The translations under genes were made by a program, and so were the position numbers. A stretch of 28,654 nucleotides of DNA from an uncultured Bacilli bacterium (GTDB taxonomy: Bacteria; Bacillota_I; Bacilli_A; RF39; UBA660): NCBI GenBank assembly GCA_947629125.1, contig CANRCO010000002.1, forward strand, positions 1 to 28,654, in the 5' to 3' direction. The notes beneath the pieces were generated by a model. That model was not told the DNA's origin and made no database searches. It was given only the letters and a program-made list of their open reading frames with translations. Shown here one piece after another: positions 1 through 7,645 of this stretch (positions within the stretch are counted from its first letter, which is position 1; the number at the start of each line of letters is the position of its first letter).

Positions 1-47
1 TGGTAAATAATTTAACATAAAAAAATAAGATATAAATATTAAATTAT

Positions 48-416
48 TTACATCTTAAAGTATACTTGTAATTTGTCGGCTAAAATTTCTAAAAATTTTG
101 TTTTTTTTCTATTAGAATCAAGAACTGTTAAAGAAATATTGGGAAAAACAATTTTTAATACTACAGAAGGAAAACCTGCTCCACTACCAATATCTAATAA
201 TTTAATATTTTGCGTAAAATCATAGACTTTTACTAAAGTTAATGAATCATAAAAATGTTTTAATAATATAGTATTATAATCTGTAATTGCTGTTATATTA
301 GTATGGGCATTATATTTTAATAACTCATTTATATATATATCAATTTGCTGTTGTTGTTTTGTTGTTAAATTAATATTTAATTTTTGTAATTCTTCTAAAA
401 ATAAAGTTAAATTCAT
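48..416 (-). pseudogene. rsmG: 16S rRNA (guanine-527-N7)-methyltransferase RsmG, apparently truncated
   Basis: RsmG (GidB) methylates G527 of 16S rRNA using S-adenosylmethionine. The 122 residues visible match the N-terminal half of the family: a helical start (LLKYNAHTNITAI), then the SAM-binding loop LLDIGSGAGFPS near residues 73-84 and the LDSNRKKTKFLE segment. Complete RsmG proteins are about 230-240 residues. This one stops with TAA right after the ADKL helix, so the second half of the Rossmann fold is missing. One other frame stays open from about position 51 to the window edge, but its translation does not resemble RsmG. Its ATG overlaps the mnmG stop codon (ATGA), the usual last position of this operon. 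It may be a decayed gene, a real short form or an assembly error. The identity is secure; the truncation rests on 47 bases before the window edge. Confidence 0.8.
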
Positions 417-2272
417 TTATTATACTCCTTTTTAAGATATATAGCTAAAAGAGATATATCAACTGGATTAACGCCACTTATACGAGATGCTTGACCTAAA
501 TTTTTGGGACGAATTTTTTCTAGTTTTTGACGGGCTTCTGTAGCTAAATTTTTGATTTTTTGATAATCAATATCTAAAGGAATTTGTTTTTCTTCAATTT
601 TTAATAAATTAGTTGCTTCTTTTTGAGCTTTATTTATATAACCTTCATATTTAACCATTATTTGAACTTGTTCAATTACTTCTTTTTGATAGTTTAATTC
701 ATAAATTTCACATAAATCTTTTAAATTAACAGTTGGTCTTTTTAAATATTGATATAAACTAATCGAATCATTAGGAAATTCTAAATTATATTTTGTAAAT
801 TTTTCTTTTTCAGAAGCTTTGATTTTAATTTTAATTGTCTTTAATTCATTTAATAATTTAGTAATATTATTTTCTTTAGTAAGCAATTTTTGATATTGTT
901 GTTCATTAATCATATGATATTTATAAGCTATTTTTCTTAGTCTTAAATCAGCATTATCATGACGTAATAATAAACGATATTCAGCTCGAGAAGTTAACAT
1001 TCTATATGGTTCATTTGTACCTTTAATAACTAAATCATCAATTAAAACACCAATATATGCTTCATTTCTTTTTAAAATTAACGGTTCTATGTTATTTAAT
1101 TTATTTACTGCATTAATTCCTGCGATTAAACCTTGAGATGCGGCTTCTTCATAGCCACTTGTACCATTTATTTGTCCAGCGGTAAATAAATTTTCGATTA
1201 TTTTAGTTTCTAAAGAAAAATTTAATTGTAATGGGTCTATAGCATCATATTCAATAGCATAAGCATATTTAGTTATTTTTGCTTTTTCAAGTCCTTCTAA
1301 ACTATGAACCATCTTTTCTTGAATATCTCTAGGCATACTAGTTGAAAATCCTTGTAAATACCATTCATCATAATAAATACTTTCTGGTTCTAAAAATAAT
1401 TGATGCCGTTCTTTATCTTTAAATTTAACTAATTTATCTTCAATTGATGGACAATATCTAGGTCCAATTCCTTCGACATAACCACCATACATAGCTGATT
1501 TAGTCAAATTTTCATTAATAATTTGATGAGTCAATTGATTAGTATATAGTAAATAACATTTTTGTTGTTCATTAATTTTGTAAGTAGGTTCTAAATCAAA
1601 GCTAAAAGTATGATATTCATCATCACCTTTTTCTTCTTTTAATTTAGAAAAATCGATTGAATCTTTTTGAATTCGTGGTGGTGTACCAGTTTTTAATCGT
1701 TGAATATTAAAACCTTGCTTTTTTAAACATTCCGATAAATAATTACTTCTTTTTTCCCCATGTGGTCCGCCTGGTGTATTTTCTGAACCAATTAAAATAT
1801 TACCTTTTAAATAAGTTCCAGTTGTTAAAATAACAGCTTGAGCATTAATAATAGTTTTATCTTCTAAAATAACTCCTTTTACTACCTTATTTTCAACAAT
1901 TAATTCTTCAACTATTCCTTCAATTATATCTAAATTAGAATAAGATTCTAAATATTCTAACATTATTTTAGGATAAACAATTTTATCTACTTGAGCTCTT
2001 AATGATTGAACCGCTGGACCTTTAGCACTATTTAACATTTTTATTTGAAAATGACTTTTATCAGCAACTATACCCATTAGTCCACCTAAAGCATCAATTT
2101 CGCGAACTATTATTCCTTTAGCCGTACCACCAATAGAAGGATTACATGGCATATCAGCTATATTTTTTTTATTAATAGTAATTAAAGCTACTTTTTTACC
2201 TAATTTAGCTGCCATGTTTACAGCTTCACAACCAGCATGTCCTCCCCCTACTACAATAATATCGTAAAACAT
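413..2272 (-). CDS. mnmG: tRNA uridine-5-carboxymethylaminomethyl modification enzyme MnmG (GidA)
   Basis: MnmG is the FAD-dependent partner of MnmE. Together they install carboxymethylaminomethyl groups on wobble U34 of certain tRNAs. The start used is the ATG at 2272, giving 619 residues, the normal family length. A longer frame from a TTG at 2296 would run back over the end of mnmE. The FAD-binding motif GGGHAGCE is at residues 9-16 and the family signature CNPSIGG near 43-49. The GPRYCPS motif and a C-terminal segment ending RISGVNPVDISLL are also present. A GTAGGA-like ribosome site lies between the mnmE stop and this ATG, only 8 nt away, so the two partner enzymes are made from one message. 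The stop overlaps the rsmG start. Nothing looks damaged. Confidence 0.97.
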   Translation of the reverse strand: MFYDIIVVGGGHAGCEAVNMAAKLGKKVALITINKKNIADMPCNPSIGGTAKGIIVREIDALGGLMGIVADKSHFQIKMLNSAKGPAVQSLRAQVDKIVYPKIMLEYLESYSNLDIIEGIVEELIVENKVVKGVILEDKTIINAQAVILTTGTYLKGNILIGSENTPGGPHGEKRSNYLSECLKKQGFNIQRLKTGTPPRIQKDSIDFSKLKEEKGDDEYHTFSFDLEPTYKINEQQKCYLLYTNQLTHQIINENLTKSAMYGGYVEGIGPRYCPSIEDKLVKFKDKERHQLFLEPESIYYDEWYLQGFSTSMPRDIQEKMVHSLEGLEKAKITKYAYAIEYDAIDPLQLNFSLETKIIENLFTAGQINGTSGYEEAASQGLIAGINAVNKLNNIEPLILKRNEAYIGVLIDDLVIKGTNEPYRMLTSRAEYRLLLRHDNADLRLRKIAYKYHMINEQQYQKLLTKENNITKLLNELKTIKIKIKASEKEKFTKYNLEFPNDSISLYQYLKRPTVNLKDLCEIYELNYQKEVIEQVQIMVKYEGYINKAQKEATNLLKIEEKQIPLDIDYQKIKNLATEARQKLEKIRPKNLGQASRISGVNPVDISLLAIYLKKEYNK

Positions 2273-2280
2273 TTTAATTC

Positions 2281-3636
2281 CTACTTTCCTAAACAAAAAC
2301 GACTAAATAATTCATCAAGTAAATCTTCTTCATAAGTTTGACCAATTATTTTTCCTAATTCTTTCCAAGCATTAGTAATATCGATAGTTACTAAATCAAT
2401 TTCTAAATTTTGATTAATAGCTTGCAAAGCATTTGCAATACTTTTTTTGGCATTCTTAATTAAATTTATTTGGCGATTATTAGTAATATAATTAAGGTCT
2501 TTTAATTCAATATTTCCATAATTGTACATATTTATTAATTCTGTTTTTAAATTTTCTAAACCTGTATGATTTATGGTATTACCACTAATAATTTTGGTAT
2601 TTGATAATTTTATTAATAATTTTTTTTCTAAATCATTTTTATTAATAAATATAATAAGATTTTTTTCTTTTAATTTGTTAATTAAATCTAATTCTTCTTC
2701 GGTAATTTCTTCATTATTATTTAAAATTAAAATTACTACATCTGCTTGATTTAAAATTTGTAAACTTTTTTCGACACCAATTTTTTCTACTACATCTTTA
2801 GTTTTTCTTAAACCAGCAGTATCAATTAAATTAAATTGTACATTATTTAAAATAATACTACCTTCAACAATATCACGAGTTGTTCCAGCTATATCGGTAA
2901 CAATGGCTTTATTTTCACCTAATAATTTATTTAAAATACTACTTTTTCCTACATTAGGTTTGCCAATTAATGCAACATTTACTCCATTGTTTATTATTTT
3001 ACCATTATTACTTTCTTTTAATAAATTAGAAAGTTGTTCATTTATTTTAATTAAAGGTTCTTTTATTTTTTCATTAGTTAATATTTCAATATCTTCATAT
3101 TCTGGATAATCTATATTAGCTTCAATATTAGTTATTATTTCAACTAATTTCGTTCTAATATTATTTATCGTAACTGAAAGATTTCCTTCAATTTTATTTA
3201 TAGCTAATTTCCGAGCTAAATCATTTTGCGATTTAATTAAATCATTTATAGCTTCAGCTTCAACTAAATCGATTCGTCCATTTAAAAAAGCTCGTTTAGT
3301 AAATTCACCTGGTTGGGCTTGACGAATACCAATTTCCAGTAAAATTTCCATTATTTTATTAGTGGAAGATATTCCCCCATGACAATTAATTTCAATAACA
3401 TCTTCATTAGTATATGATTTAGGAGCACAAAATTTACTTAATAAAACTTCATCAATTACTTCATTATTGTAAATAATTTTAGTGTAATTAATGCTATTTG
3501 CTGGTAATTTTAAAATATCTAATTTAGGTGTAATTTTTTGAACAAGATTAAAACTATCTTTACCACTTATACGAATAATTGATATACCACTATTACCTAC
3601 AGATGTTGCTATAGCACAAATTGTATCATCAAGCAT
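2281..3636 (-). CDS. mnmE: tRNA modification GTPase MnmE (TrmE)
   Basis: MnmE is the GTPase half of the MnmE-MnmG complex that modifies U34 of tRNA, using a folate-derived one-carbon unit. The 451-residue length is normal. The order is an N-terminal folate-binding domain (DDTICAIAT start, PGEFTKRAFLNGRIDL near 109-124), a helical domain, and an inserted G domain. The G domain shows GKPNVGKS at 225-232, DIAGTTRD near 248-255, DTAG at 272-275 and NKND at 332-335. The protein ends in FCLGK, the conserved C-terminal cysteine motif (usually FCIGK). A strong AGGAGG ribosome site precedes the ATG. A weak AT-only hairpin lies between it and the upstream gene jag, so the gene may be partly separated transcriptionally from jag. 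Confidence 0.97.
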   Translation of the reverse strand: MLDDTICAIATSVGNSGISIIRISGKDSFNLVQKITPKLDILKLPANSINYTKIIYNNEVIDEVLLSKFCAPKSYTNEDVIEINCHGGISSTNKIMEILLEIGIRQAQPGEFTKRAFLNGRIDLVEAEAINDLIKSQNDLARKLAINKIEGNLSVTINNIRTKLVEIITNIEANIDYPEYEDIEILTNEKIKEPLIKINEQLSNLLKESNNGKIINNGVNVALIGKPNVGKSSILNKLLGENKAIVTDIAGTTRDIVEGSIILNNVQFNLIDTAGLRKTKDVVEKIGVEKSLQILNQADVVILILNNNEEITEEELDLINKLKEKNLIIFINKNDLEKKLLIKLSNTKIISGNTINHTGLENLKTELINMYNYGNIELKDLNYITNNRQINLIKNAKKSIANALQAINQNLEIDLVTIDITNAWKELGKIIGQTYEEDLLDELFSRFCLGK

Positions 3637-3648
3637 ACTTTACCTCCT

Positions 3649-3682
3649 TTATTATTAAAAAAATATTTCTAATGAAATATTT
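3649..3682 (-). terminator. Weak possible terminator between jag and mnmE
   Basis: On the minus strand a 9-bp perfect inverted repeat (AAATATTTC, 4-nt loop, GAAATATTT) begins at the jag stop codon and is followed by a short T-run. The stem contains one G-C pair only, so it would be unstable. It may be an inefficient terminator or just AT-rich sequence. Confidence 0.3.
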
Positions 3683-4284
3683 TATTTTTTATATTTTATA
3701 ATGACATGACGATTAGGTTCTTGTCCTTCACTAACTGTCTCAATATGATTAAAATTAGTTAAAGCATTATGAACTATTCTTCGTTCATAAGAATTCATAT
3801 TTTCTAAATGAGTTTCCATTTTAGTATGTAAAACTTCTTTAGCTAATTTTTTAGCTAGATAAACTAAATGTTTTTCCTTTTTTTCTTGATAATTTTCAAC
3901 ATCTAAACGAACTATAACATATATATTATATTTATTTTTTAAATAAGCTCGAGTAATATTTTCTAAAGCTTTTAATGTTTGAGCGTTTTTACCAATTAAT
4001 ATAGGATTATTATTAGAAAACATTTTAATATAGATATCTTTTTCGCGAATTTTAGTTTCAAATTGAACTTCAATAGACATTTGAGTTAATAGATTATTTA
4101 AAAAATCTTTAATATCATCAATTATTTCCGATTTTGTTATAGCCTCTATTACAAATGTACTTTTTTTAATAAGACCTTTTTTAGTTTCGCCAATTTTATA
4201 GTAAATATCTTTTTCTTCTAAATTATTTTCACTTAATAACTTATTTAATACTTCTTCTTTTGTTTTAGCTTCAACTTTAATCAT
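3682..4284 (-). CDS. khpB: RNA-binding protein Jag (KhpB), Jag-N/KH/R3H protein
   Basis: Jag (also called KhpB or EloR) is an RNA-binding protein linked to cell elongation and division in Firmicutes. It is usually encoded right after yidC, as here. The 200 residues show three domains: Jag-N at about 1-50 (MIKVEAKTKEEVLNKLL), a KH-like fold around 75-145 with the loop IGKNAQTLKALENI, and an R3H domain at the end with the defining arginine and histidine spaced RRIVH near residue 170. It lies 11 nt downstream of the yidC stop in the same operon. What it binds cannot be read from the sequence. Confidence 0.92.
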   Translation of the reverse strand: MIKVEAKTKEEVLNKLLSENNLEEKDIYYKIGETKKGLIKKSTFVIEAITKSEIIDDIKDFLNNLLTQMSIEVQFETKIREKDIYIKMFSNNNPILIGKNAQTLKALENITRAYLKNKYNIYVIVRLDVENYQEKKEKHLVYLAKKLAKEVLHTKMETHLENMNSYERRIVHNALTNFNHIETVSEGQEPNRHVIIKYKK

Positions 4285-4295
4285 ATTTATTACCT

Positions 4296-5306
4296 CTAAT
4301 TCTTTTTCTTACTTTTATTATTTTTCTTAGTTGTCGGTTTAATTATTTTATCTTTTTTATTATTACTTGCTATCATTTTTTGAATAATTATAGTTTGAAC
4401 TACTGCAAATGCATTTGTTACAATCCAGTATAATGCAATAGCAGTTGGTAAACTAAATGAAGCAATTGATATCATTATTATAATAAATTTAAACATAAAT
4501 TGCATTTGTTTATCTGCTTCAGTTCCCATACTGGAATTATTACTCATTGAATGTTTAAAAGAAAAATATGTAGTTAAGATAATTAAAACAACTAAAGCTA
4601 TATAAATATACTGCCCACTAGCAATACCTTTCCAAGGTGTCATACCTAAATTCATTGATAAGAATGAATCTTCAAATATTGCTGGTACTCGATTAATAGC
4701 TTGCAAGAAAGCAAAGAATAATGGTAATTGAATAAATGATATTAAACAACTACTCATTGGATTAACATTATATTTTTTATAGACCATCATCATTTCTTGA
4801 CTTTTAGCCATCATATCTTCTTGACTATTTTTATTGGCATATTTTCTTTCAATTCTTTGTAATTCTGGATTAGCTTTTTTAATATTTTCAGATTGAATAG
4901 TAGTTTTTTTAGCAAATGGTAGTAAGATTAAACGAATTAATAAACCTACTAACATAACTGATACACCGAAATTTTTAATTAAATAACCTAATTTTAAAAT
5001 TATATAAGCTAATGGTTTAACAAAAATACTTTCCCATAACCCGTGATATTCTCCCGATGTAATTTTAAAATTTTGACATTTTGGTAAATCTTTTAATTTA
5101 TAATCTAATTGTTTTTCGTTTTCTTGATAAATTTTTAATAAATTTTTATCAGTTGGTTGACAAAATATATTTTTTTGAATACTTTGACCAGTTTCAGGAT
5201 TACTGATAATTTCTTTTTTCGAATTAATTAAATAATTTTTCGTACCACAACCAGTTAATAACAAAATCATGAATACCAGTACAAAAATTTTTTTTACATT
5301 TTTCAT
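4296..5306 (-). CDS. yidC: Membrane protein insertase YidC (SpoIIIJ type), lipoprotein
   Basis: YidC inserts and folds membrane proteins, alone or with SecYEG. The 336-residue protein begins with a lipoprotein signal peptide (KKIFVLVFMILLLTGC) whose lipobox cysteine is at residue 20, as in Gram-positive YidC. The conserved core starts near residue 90 with several membrane segments. It includes the positively charged stretch RLILLPFAKKTTIQSENIKK, a coiled cytoplasmic hairpin (NPELQRIERKYANKNSQEDMM) and a lysine-rich C-terminal tail of the kind that contacts ribosomes. Its ATG overlaps the rnpA stop codon (ATGA), so the two are translationally coupled. In spore formers this paralogue is SpoIIIJ and is needed inside the forespore. 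No second copy can be judged from this window. Confidence 0.95.
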   Translation of the reverse strand: MKNVKKIFVLVFMILLLTGCGTKNYLINSKKEIISNPETGQSIQKNIFCQPTDKNLLKIYQENEKQLDYKLKDLPKCQNFKITSGEYHGLWESIFVKPLAYIILKLGYLIKNFGVSVMLVGLLIRLILLPFAKKTTIQSENIKKANPELQRIERKYANKNSQEDMMAKSQEMMMVYKKYNVNPMSSCLISFIQLPLFFAFLQAINRVPAIFEDSFLSMNLGMTPWKGIASGQYIYIALVVLIILTTYFSFKHSMSNNSSMGTEADKQMQFMFKFIIIMISIASFSLPTAIALYWIVTNAFAVVQTIIIQKMIASNNKKDKIIKPTTKKNNKSKKKN

Positions 5307-5632
5307 ATATTATCCTTTTCTATTAAATTTATCAAATTATTAGTTAATTCTTGGTAAGATAAATTTAAGCAACTTTTTTTTATTAATATTATATAACTAA
5401 AATTAGTTTTAAACAATCTTTTATTTGAGGTGATAATCATTCTTAATTGTCTTTTTAATTTATTTCTTACAACTGCCGAGCCAATTTTTTTACCTACAGC
5501 TATACCAAACAATGGTTTATTTAAATTATTTTCTTTTTTAAAGATAATAAAATATTTATTTTTTAAACTTTGATTTAATTGCATTATATTATTGAATTCG
5601 ATTTTACTTTTAACTATATCAGATTTTTTCAT
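5303..5632 (-). CDS. rnpA: Ribonuclease P protein component
   Basis: RnpA is the small basic protein that helps the RNase P RNA bind and cut precursor tRNA 5' leaders. At 109 residues it has normal length. It carries the family signature around residues 50-65 (GSAVVRNKLKRQLRMI), in which the RNxxKR motif contacts RNA. An AAGGAG ribosome site precedes the ATG. A hairpin with a T-rich tail lies between rpmH and this gene, which may reduce read-through so that the abundant ribosomal protein is made in excess of RnpA. The stop overlaps the yidC start. Confidence 0.94.
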   Translation of the reverse strand: MKKSDIVKSKIEFNNIMQLNQSLKNKYFIIFKKENNLNKPLFGIAVGKKIGSAVVRNKLKRQLRMIITSNKRLFKTNFSYIILIKKSCLNLSYQELTNNLINLIEKDNI

Positions 5633-5645
5633 AAAAAACTCCTTA

Positions 5646-5676
5646 TATAAAATAAAACCACTTAAAAAAGTGGTTT
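5646..5676 (-). terminator. Intrinsic terminator or attenuator between rpmH and rnpA
   Basis: On the minus strand a 9-bp stem (AAACCACTT / AAGTGGTTT, 4-nt loop; arms 5668-5676 and 5655-5663) starts inside the rpmH stop codon and is followed by a T-rich run interrupted by A. It would end some rpmH transcripts while letting others continue into rnpA. Confidence 0.7.
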
Positions 5677-5797
5677 ATTTACAAAGTTGCTTGCGACCTT
5701 TTTTTCTTCTTCTATTTAAAATTTTAGTATTTTTCCGTGCAAAAAAACCATGTTTTTTACTTTTTTTACGATTATTTGGTTGATAAGTTCTTTTCAT
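5675..5797 (-). CDS. rpmH: 50S ribosomal protein L34
   Basis: L34 is a very basic, small protein of the large ribosomal subunit. The 40-residue product reads MKRTYQPNNRKKSKKHGFFA and ends in RRRKKGRKQLCK, a clear match to the family. It is about four residues shorter than typical bacterial L34 (44-46 residues). The segment that normally reads like NGR-V-LA is reduced to ILN, and the usual HGFR is HGFF. A GGAGGT ribosome site lies just upstream, preceded by a strong promoter. It is the first gene of the leftward operon, immediately beside oriC, as in Bacillus. Confidence 0.95.
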   Translation of the reverse strand: MKRTYQPNNRKKSKKHGFFARKNTKILNRRRKKGRKQLCK

Positions 5798-5830
5798 GTT
5801 GCGCACCTCCACATCTAATAAAGCTCATTT

Positions 5831-5860
5831 ATTATAATACGATATTTTTTCTTATGTCAA
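5831..5860 (-). promoter_or_regulatory. Sigma-A promoter of the rpmH operon
   Basis: On the minus strand TTGACA (5855-5860) and TATAAT (5831-5836) are separated by 18 nt, and both hexamers are perfect matches to consensus. It lies 34 bp upstream of the rpmH start and reads away from oriC. It is the best housekeeping promoter in the window. Confidence 0.88.
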
Positions 5861-5895
5861 GAACTTTTTCAATTCTAAATTTTAGCTATATATTA

Positions 5896-6082
5896 ATAAT
5901 GTTAATAATTCATATGTTAATAAATAAAATAATTTTACCTAATTTTTAATAAATGTTAATAAAAAAGTGGACAAAATATCCTAAATTTAGCTTTTATTCC
6001 TTTTATTTTTTTATTTACTAACATTACTAACATTTTATATAATTTATTAACTATTAACCAAATTGTTAATAAATGTTAATTA
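5896..6082. other. oriC: oriC, upstream DnaA-box cluster (non-canonical boxes)
   Basis: The 374-bp gap between rpmH and dnaA contains no gene and no canonical DnaA box (TTATCCACA). Instead the 9-mer TGTTAATAA (complement TTATTAACA) occurs at 5900-5908, 5915-5923, 5954-5962 and 6064-6072, with a one-base variant TGTTAATTA at 6074-6082. TTACTAACA occurs twice back to back at 6015-6023 and 6024-6032, and TTATTAACT lies at 6044-6052. A looser match to the classical box, AGTGGACAA, is at 5966-5974. Position, divergent gene orientation and a matching cluster after dnaA make this the upstream half of a two-part origin. That these repeats are the real DnaA boxes is an inference from repetition and location. 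Confidence 0.8.
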
Positions 6083-6117
6083 GTTAGTAGAAAAATTTTG
6101 TAATTAATTCTTTATTT

Positions 6118-6144
6118 TTGTCAACATTTGATATAAAATATATT
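6118..6144 (+). promoter_or_regulatory. Candidate dnaA promoter
   Basis: TTGTCA (6118-6123) is followed after 15 nt by TATATT (6139-6144). Other -10-like hexamers overlap here (TATAAA, TAAAAT), so the exact element is uncertain. It lies just downstream of the DnaA-box cluster, which would allow self-regulation. The dnaA message has a GGTGGGTGGAGG purine stretch before its ATG. Confidence 0.4.
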
Positions 6145-6171
6145 TAAGATATTTTAAAAGGTGGGTGGAGG

Positions 6172-7512
6172 ATGAAACACGATGAATTATGGCAAAAATT
6201 TTTAGATGAAATAGCTAGTGAAATAAATCCTGCATCATTTCATGTTTGGTTTAATGATTTAAAATTAATATCTTTTTCTGATGAACAAATTGTTATTGAA
6301 GTTCCTTTGCAAATTCATAAAAAAATGTTAGAAGAAAATTATTATAATTTAATTGAAAGTAAATTATTTCATTTAACAAATCGTAATTATGAAATTAAGT
6401 TTGTTTTAGAAAAAGATTTAGAAACTCCAGAAACTACTAATATTATCAAAGAAGAAAAATTTGATACTAGATTAAATCCTAACTTAAATTTCGATAATTT
6501 TATGGTAGGGGAAACTAATAGATTAGCTAAAGCTGCCGCAATGGCTGTAGCAGAAAATCCTGGTAATAAAATGCATAATCCGCTATTTTTATATGGTAAA
6601 AGTGGTTTAGGTAAAACTCATTTAATGCATGCTATCGGAAATTATATTACAACTCATAGTAATAAAAAAGTTCTTTATACAACTAGCGATGATTTTATGA
6701 ACGATTATATTGGAGTTGCTGGGTCTAGTCAAGGTAAAAATACTATTGATTATGCCGCCAATTTTAAAAAGAAATATCGAGATGTTGATATCTTAATTAT
6801 CGATGATATTCAATATTTAGTTGGAGCTGAAAAAACTCAACAAGAATTTTTCCACACTTTTAATAACCTTTACCAAGCTAATAAACAAATTATTATTAGT
6901 TCCGACCGTTCTCCCGAAGATTTAAAAATTTTAGAAGAACGTCTTCGAAGTCGCTTTATGTGTGGTTTACCAGTTGATATTTATCCACCTGATTTTGATT
7001 TAAGATGTCGAATTATCAAAAATAAATTAGAATATACCACCTTAAAAGACCGCATAGGAGAAGATATTATTGAATATATTGCCAATTCTTGTACGAATGA
7101 TGTGAGATTCTTGGAAGGAGCTATTAATCGATTAATGGCTTATACAGCAATGGTCGTACCTGAAAAAATTGATTTAGAATTTGCTTGTGAAGCTTTAAAA
7201 GATTTTGTTAATAAAAATATATATTCCACATCCAATAATATTCAAAATATTCAAAAAGCAGTAGCAGATATTTATCATATAACAATTGATGATTTAAAAA
7301 GTAAAAAAAGAAGTAAAAAAATTGCTTATCCACGCCAAATAGCAATGTATTTATGTCGCGAACAAACAGATGAAAATTTAGCTAAAATTGGCTTAGAATT
7401 TGGAGGTAGAGACCATTCAACAGTTATCTTTGCTCATGATAAAATAAATAAAGATTTAAAAGATAATCAAGAATTAATTGAAATAATTGATAAAATAAAA
7501 GCAAAGATATAA
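6172..7512 (+). CDS. dnaA: Chromosomal replication initiator protein DnaA
   Basis: DnaA binds 9-bp boxes in oriC, forms an ATP-bound helical filament and opens the DNA for helicase loading. The 446 residues show domain I (1-85, including the conserved W-F pair HVWFNDL), a short linker, and an AAA+ domain III. Domain III has Walker A GKSGLGKT at 142-149, Walker B ILIIDD at 207-212 and the arginine-finger region EERLRSRF. The C-terminal DNA-binding domain IV carries the signature GGRDHSTV at 411-418. That signature is essentially standard even though the boxes around the gene differ from the usual TTATCCACA, so any shift in specificity would have to come from other residues. The gene is flanked on both sides by repeats that look like its binding sites. 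Confidence 0.98.
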   Translation: MKHDELWQKFLDEIASEINPASFHVWFNDLKLISFSDEQIVIEVPLQIHKKMLEENYYNLIESKLFHLTNRNYEIKFVLEKDLETPETTNIIKEEKFDTRLNPNLNFDNFMVGETNRLAKAAAMAVAENPGNKMHNPLFLYGKSGLGKTHLMHAIGNYITTHSNKKVLYTTSDDFMNDYIGVAGSSQGKNTIDYAANFKKKYRDVDILIIDDIQYLVGAEKTQQEFFHTFNNLYQANKQIIISSDRSPEDLKILEERLRSRFMCGLPVDIYPPDFDLRCRIIKNKLEYTTLKDRIGEDIIEYIANSCTNDVRFLEGAINRLMAYTAMVVPEKIDLEFACEALKDFVNKNIYSTSNNIQNIQKAVADIYHITIDDLKSKKRSKKIAYPRQIAMYLCREQTDENLAKIGLEFGGRDHSTVIFAHDKINKDLKDNQELIEIIDKIKAKI

Positions 7513-7624
7513 GTTAATAAAATTGTTAGTAATTTAGAACTTATTAACACTAATTTATTTAGAATTTAAGGGAATAATCTTAATTATTAACATTATAAAC
7601 GCTATTATTATAATTATTAAATAA
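7512..7624. other. oriC: oriC, downstream DnaA boxes and candidate unwinding element
   Basis: The dnaA-dnaN gap (133 bp) carries AGTTAATAA (7512-7520), TGTTAGTAA (7524-7532, complement of TTACTAACA), TTATTAACA (7541-7549) and TTATTAACA (7584-7592). The last is followed directly by the weaker box TTATAAACG (7593-7601). Immediately after come triplets CTA-TTA-TTA-TAA-TTA-TTA (7602-7619) and an AT-only stretch. In Bacillus subtilis the unwinding site is in the same gap and has paired DnaA boxes followed by repeated triplets of this type (DnaA-trios). The match in order and spacing is good, but low-complexity AT sequence could produce part of it by chance. Confidence 0.7.
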
Positions 7625-7645
7625 ATATAGAAAGAAGGAATTTTT

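Noticed and set aside
1..51. Frameshifted continuation of rsmG
   Set aside because: One frame is open to the window edge, but it reads as a hydrophobic AT-biased string with no RsmG motifs.
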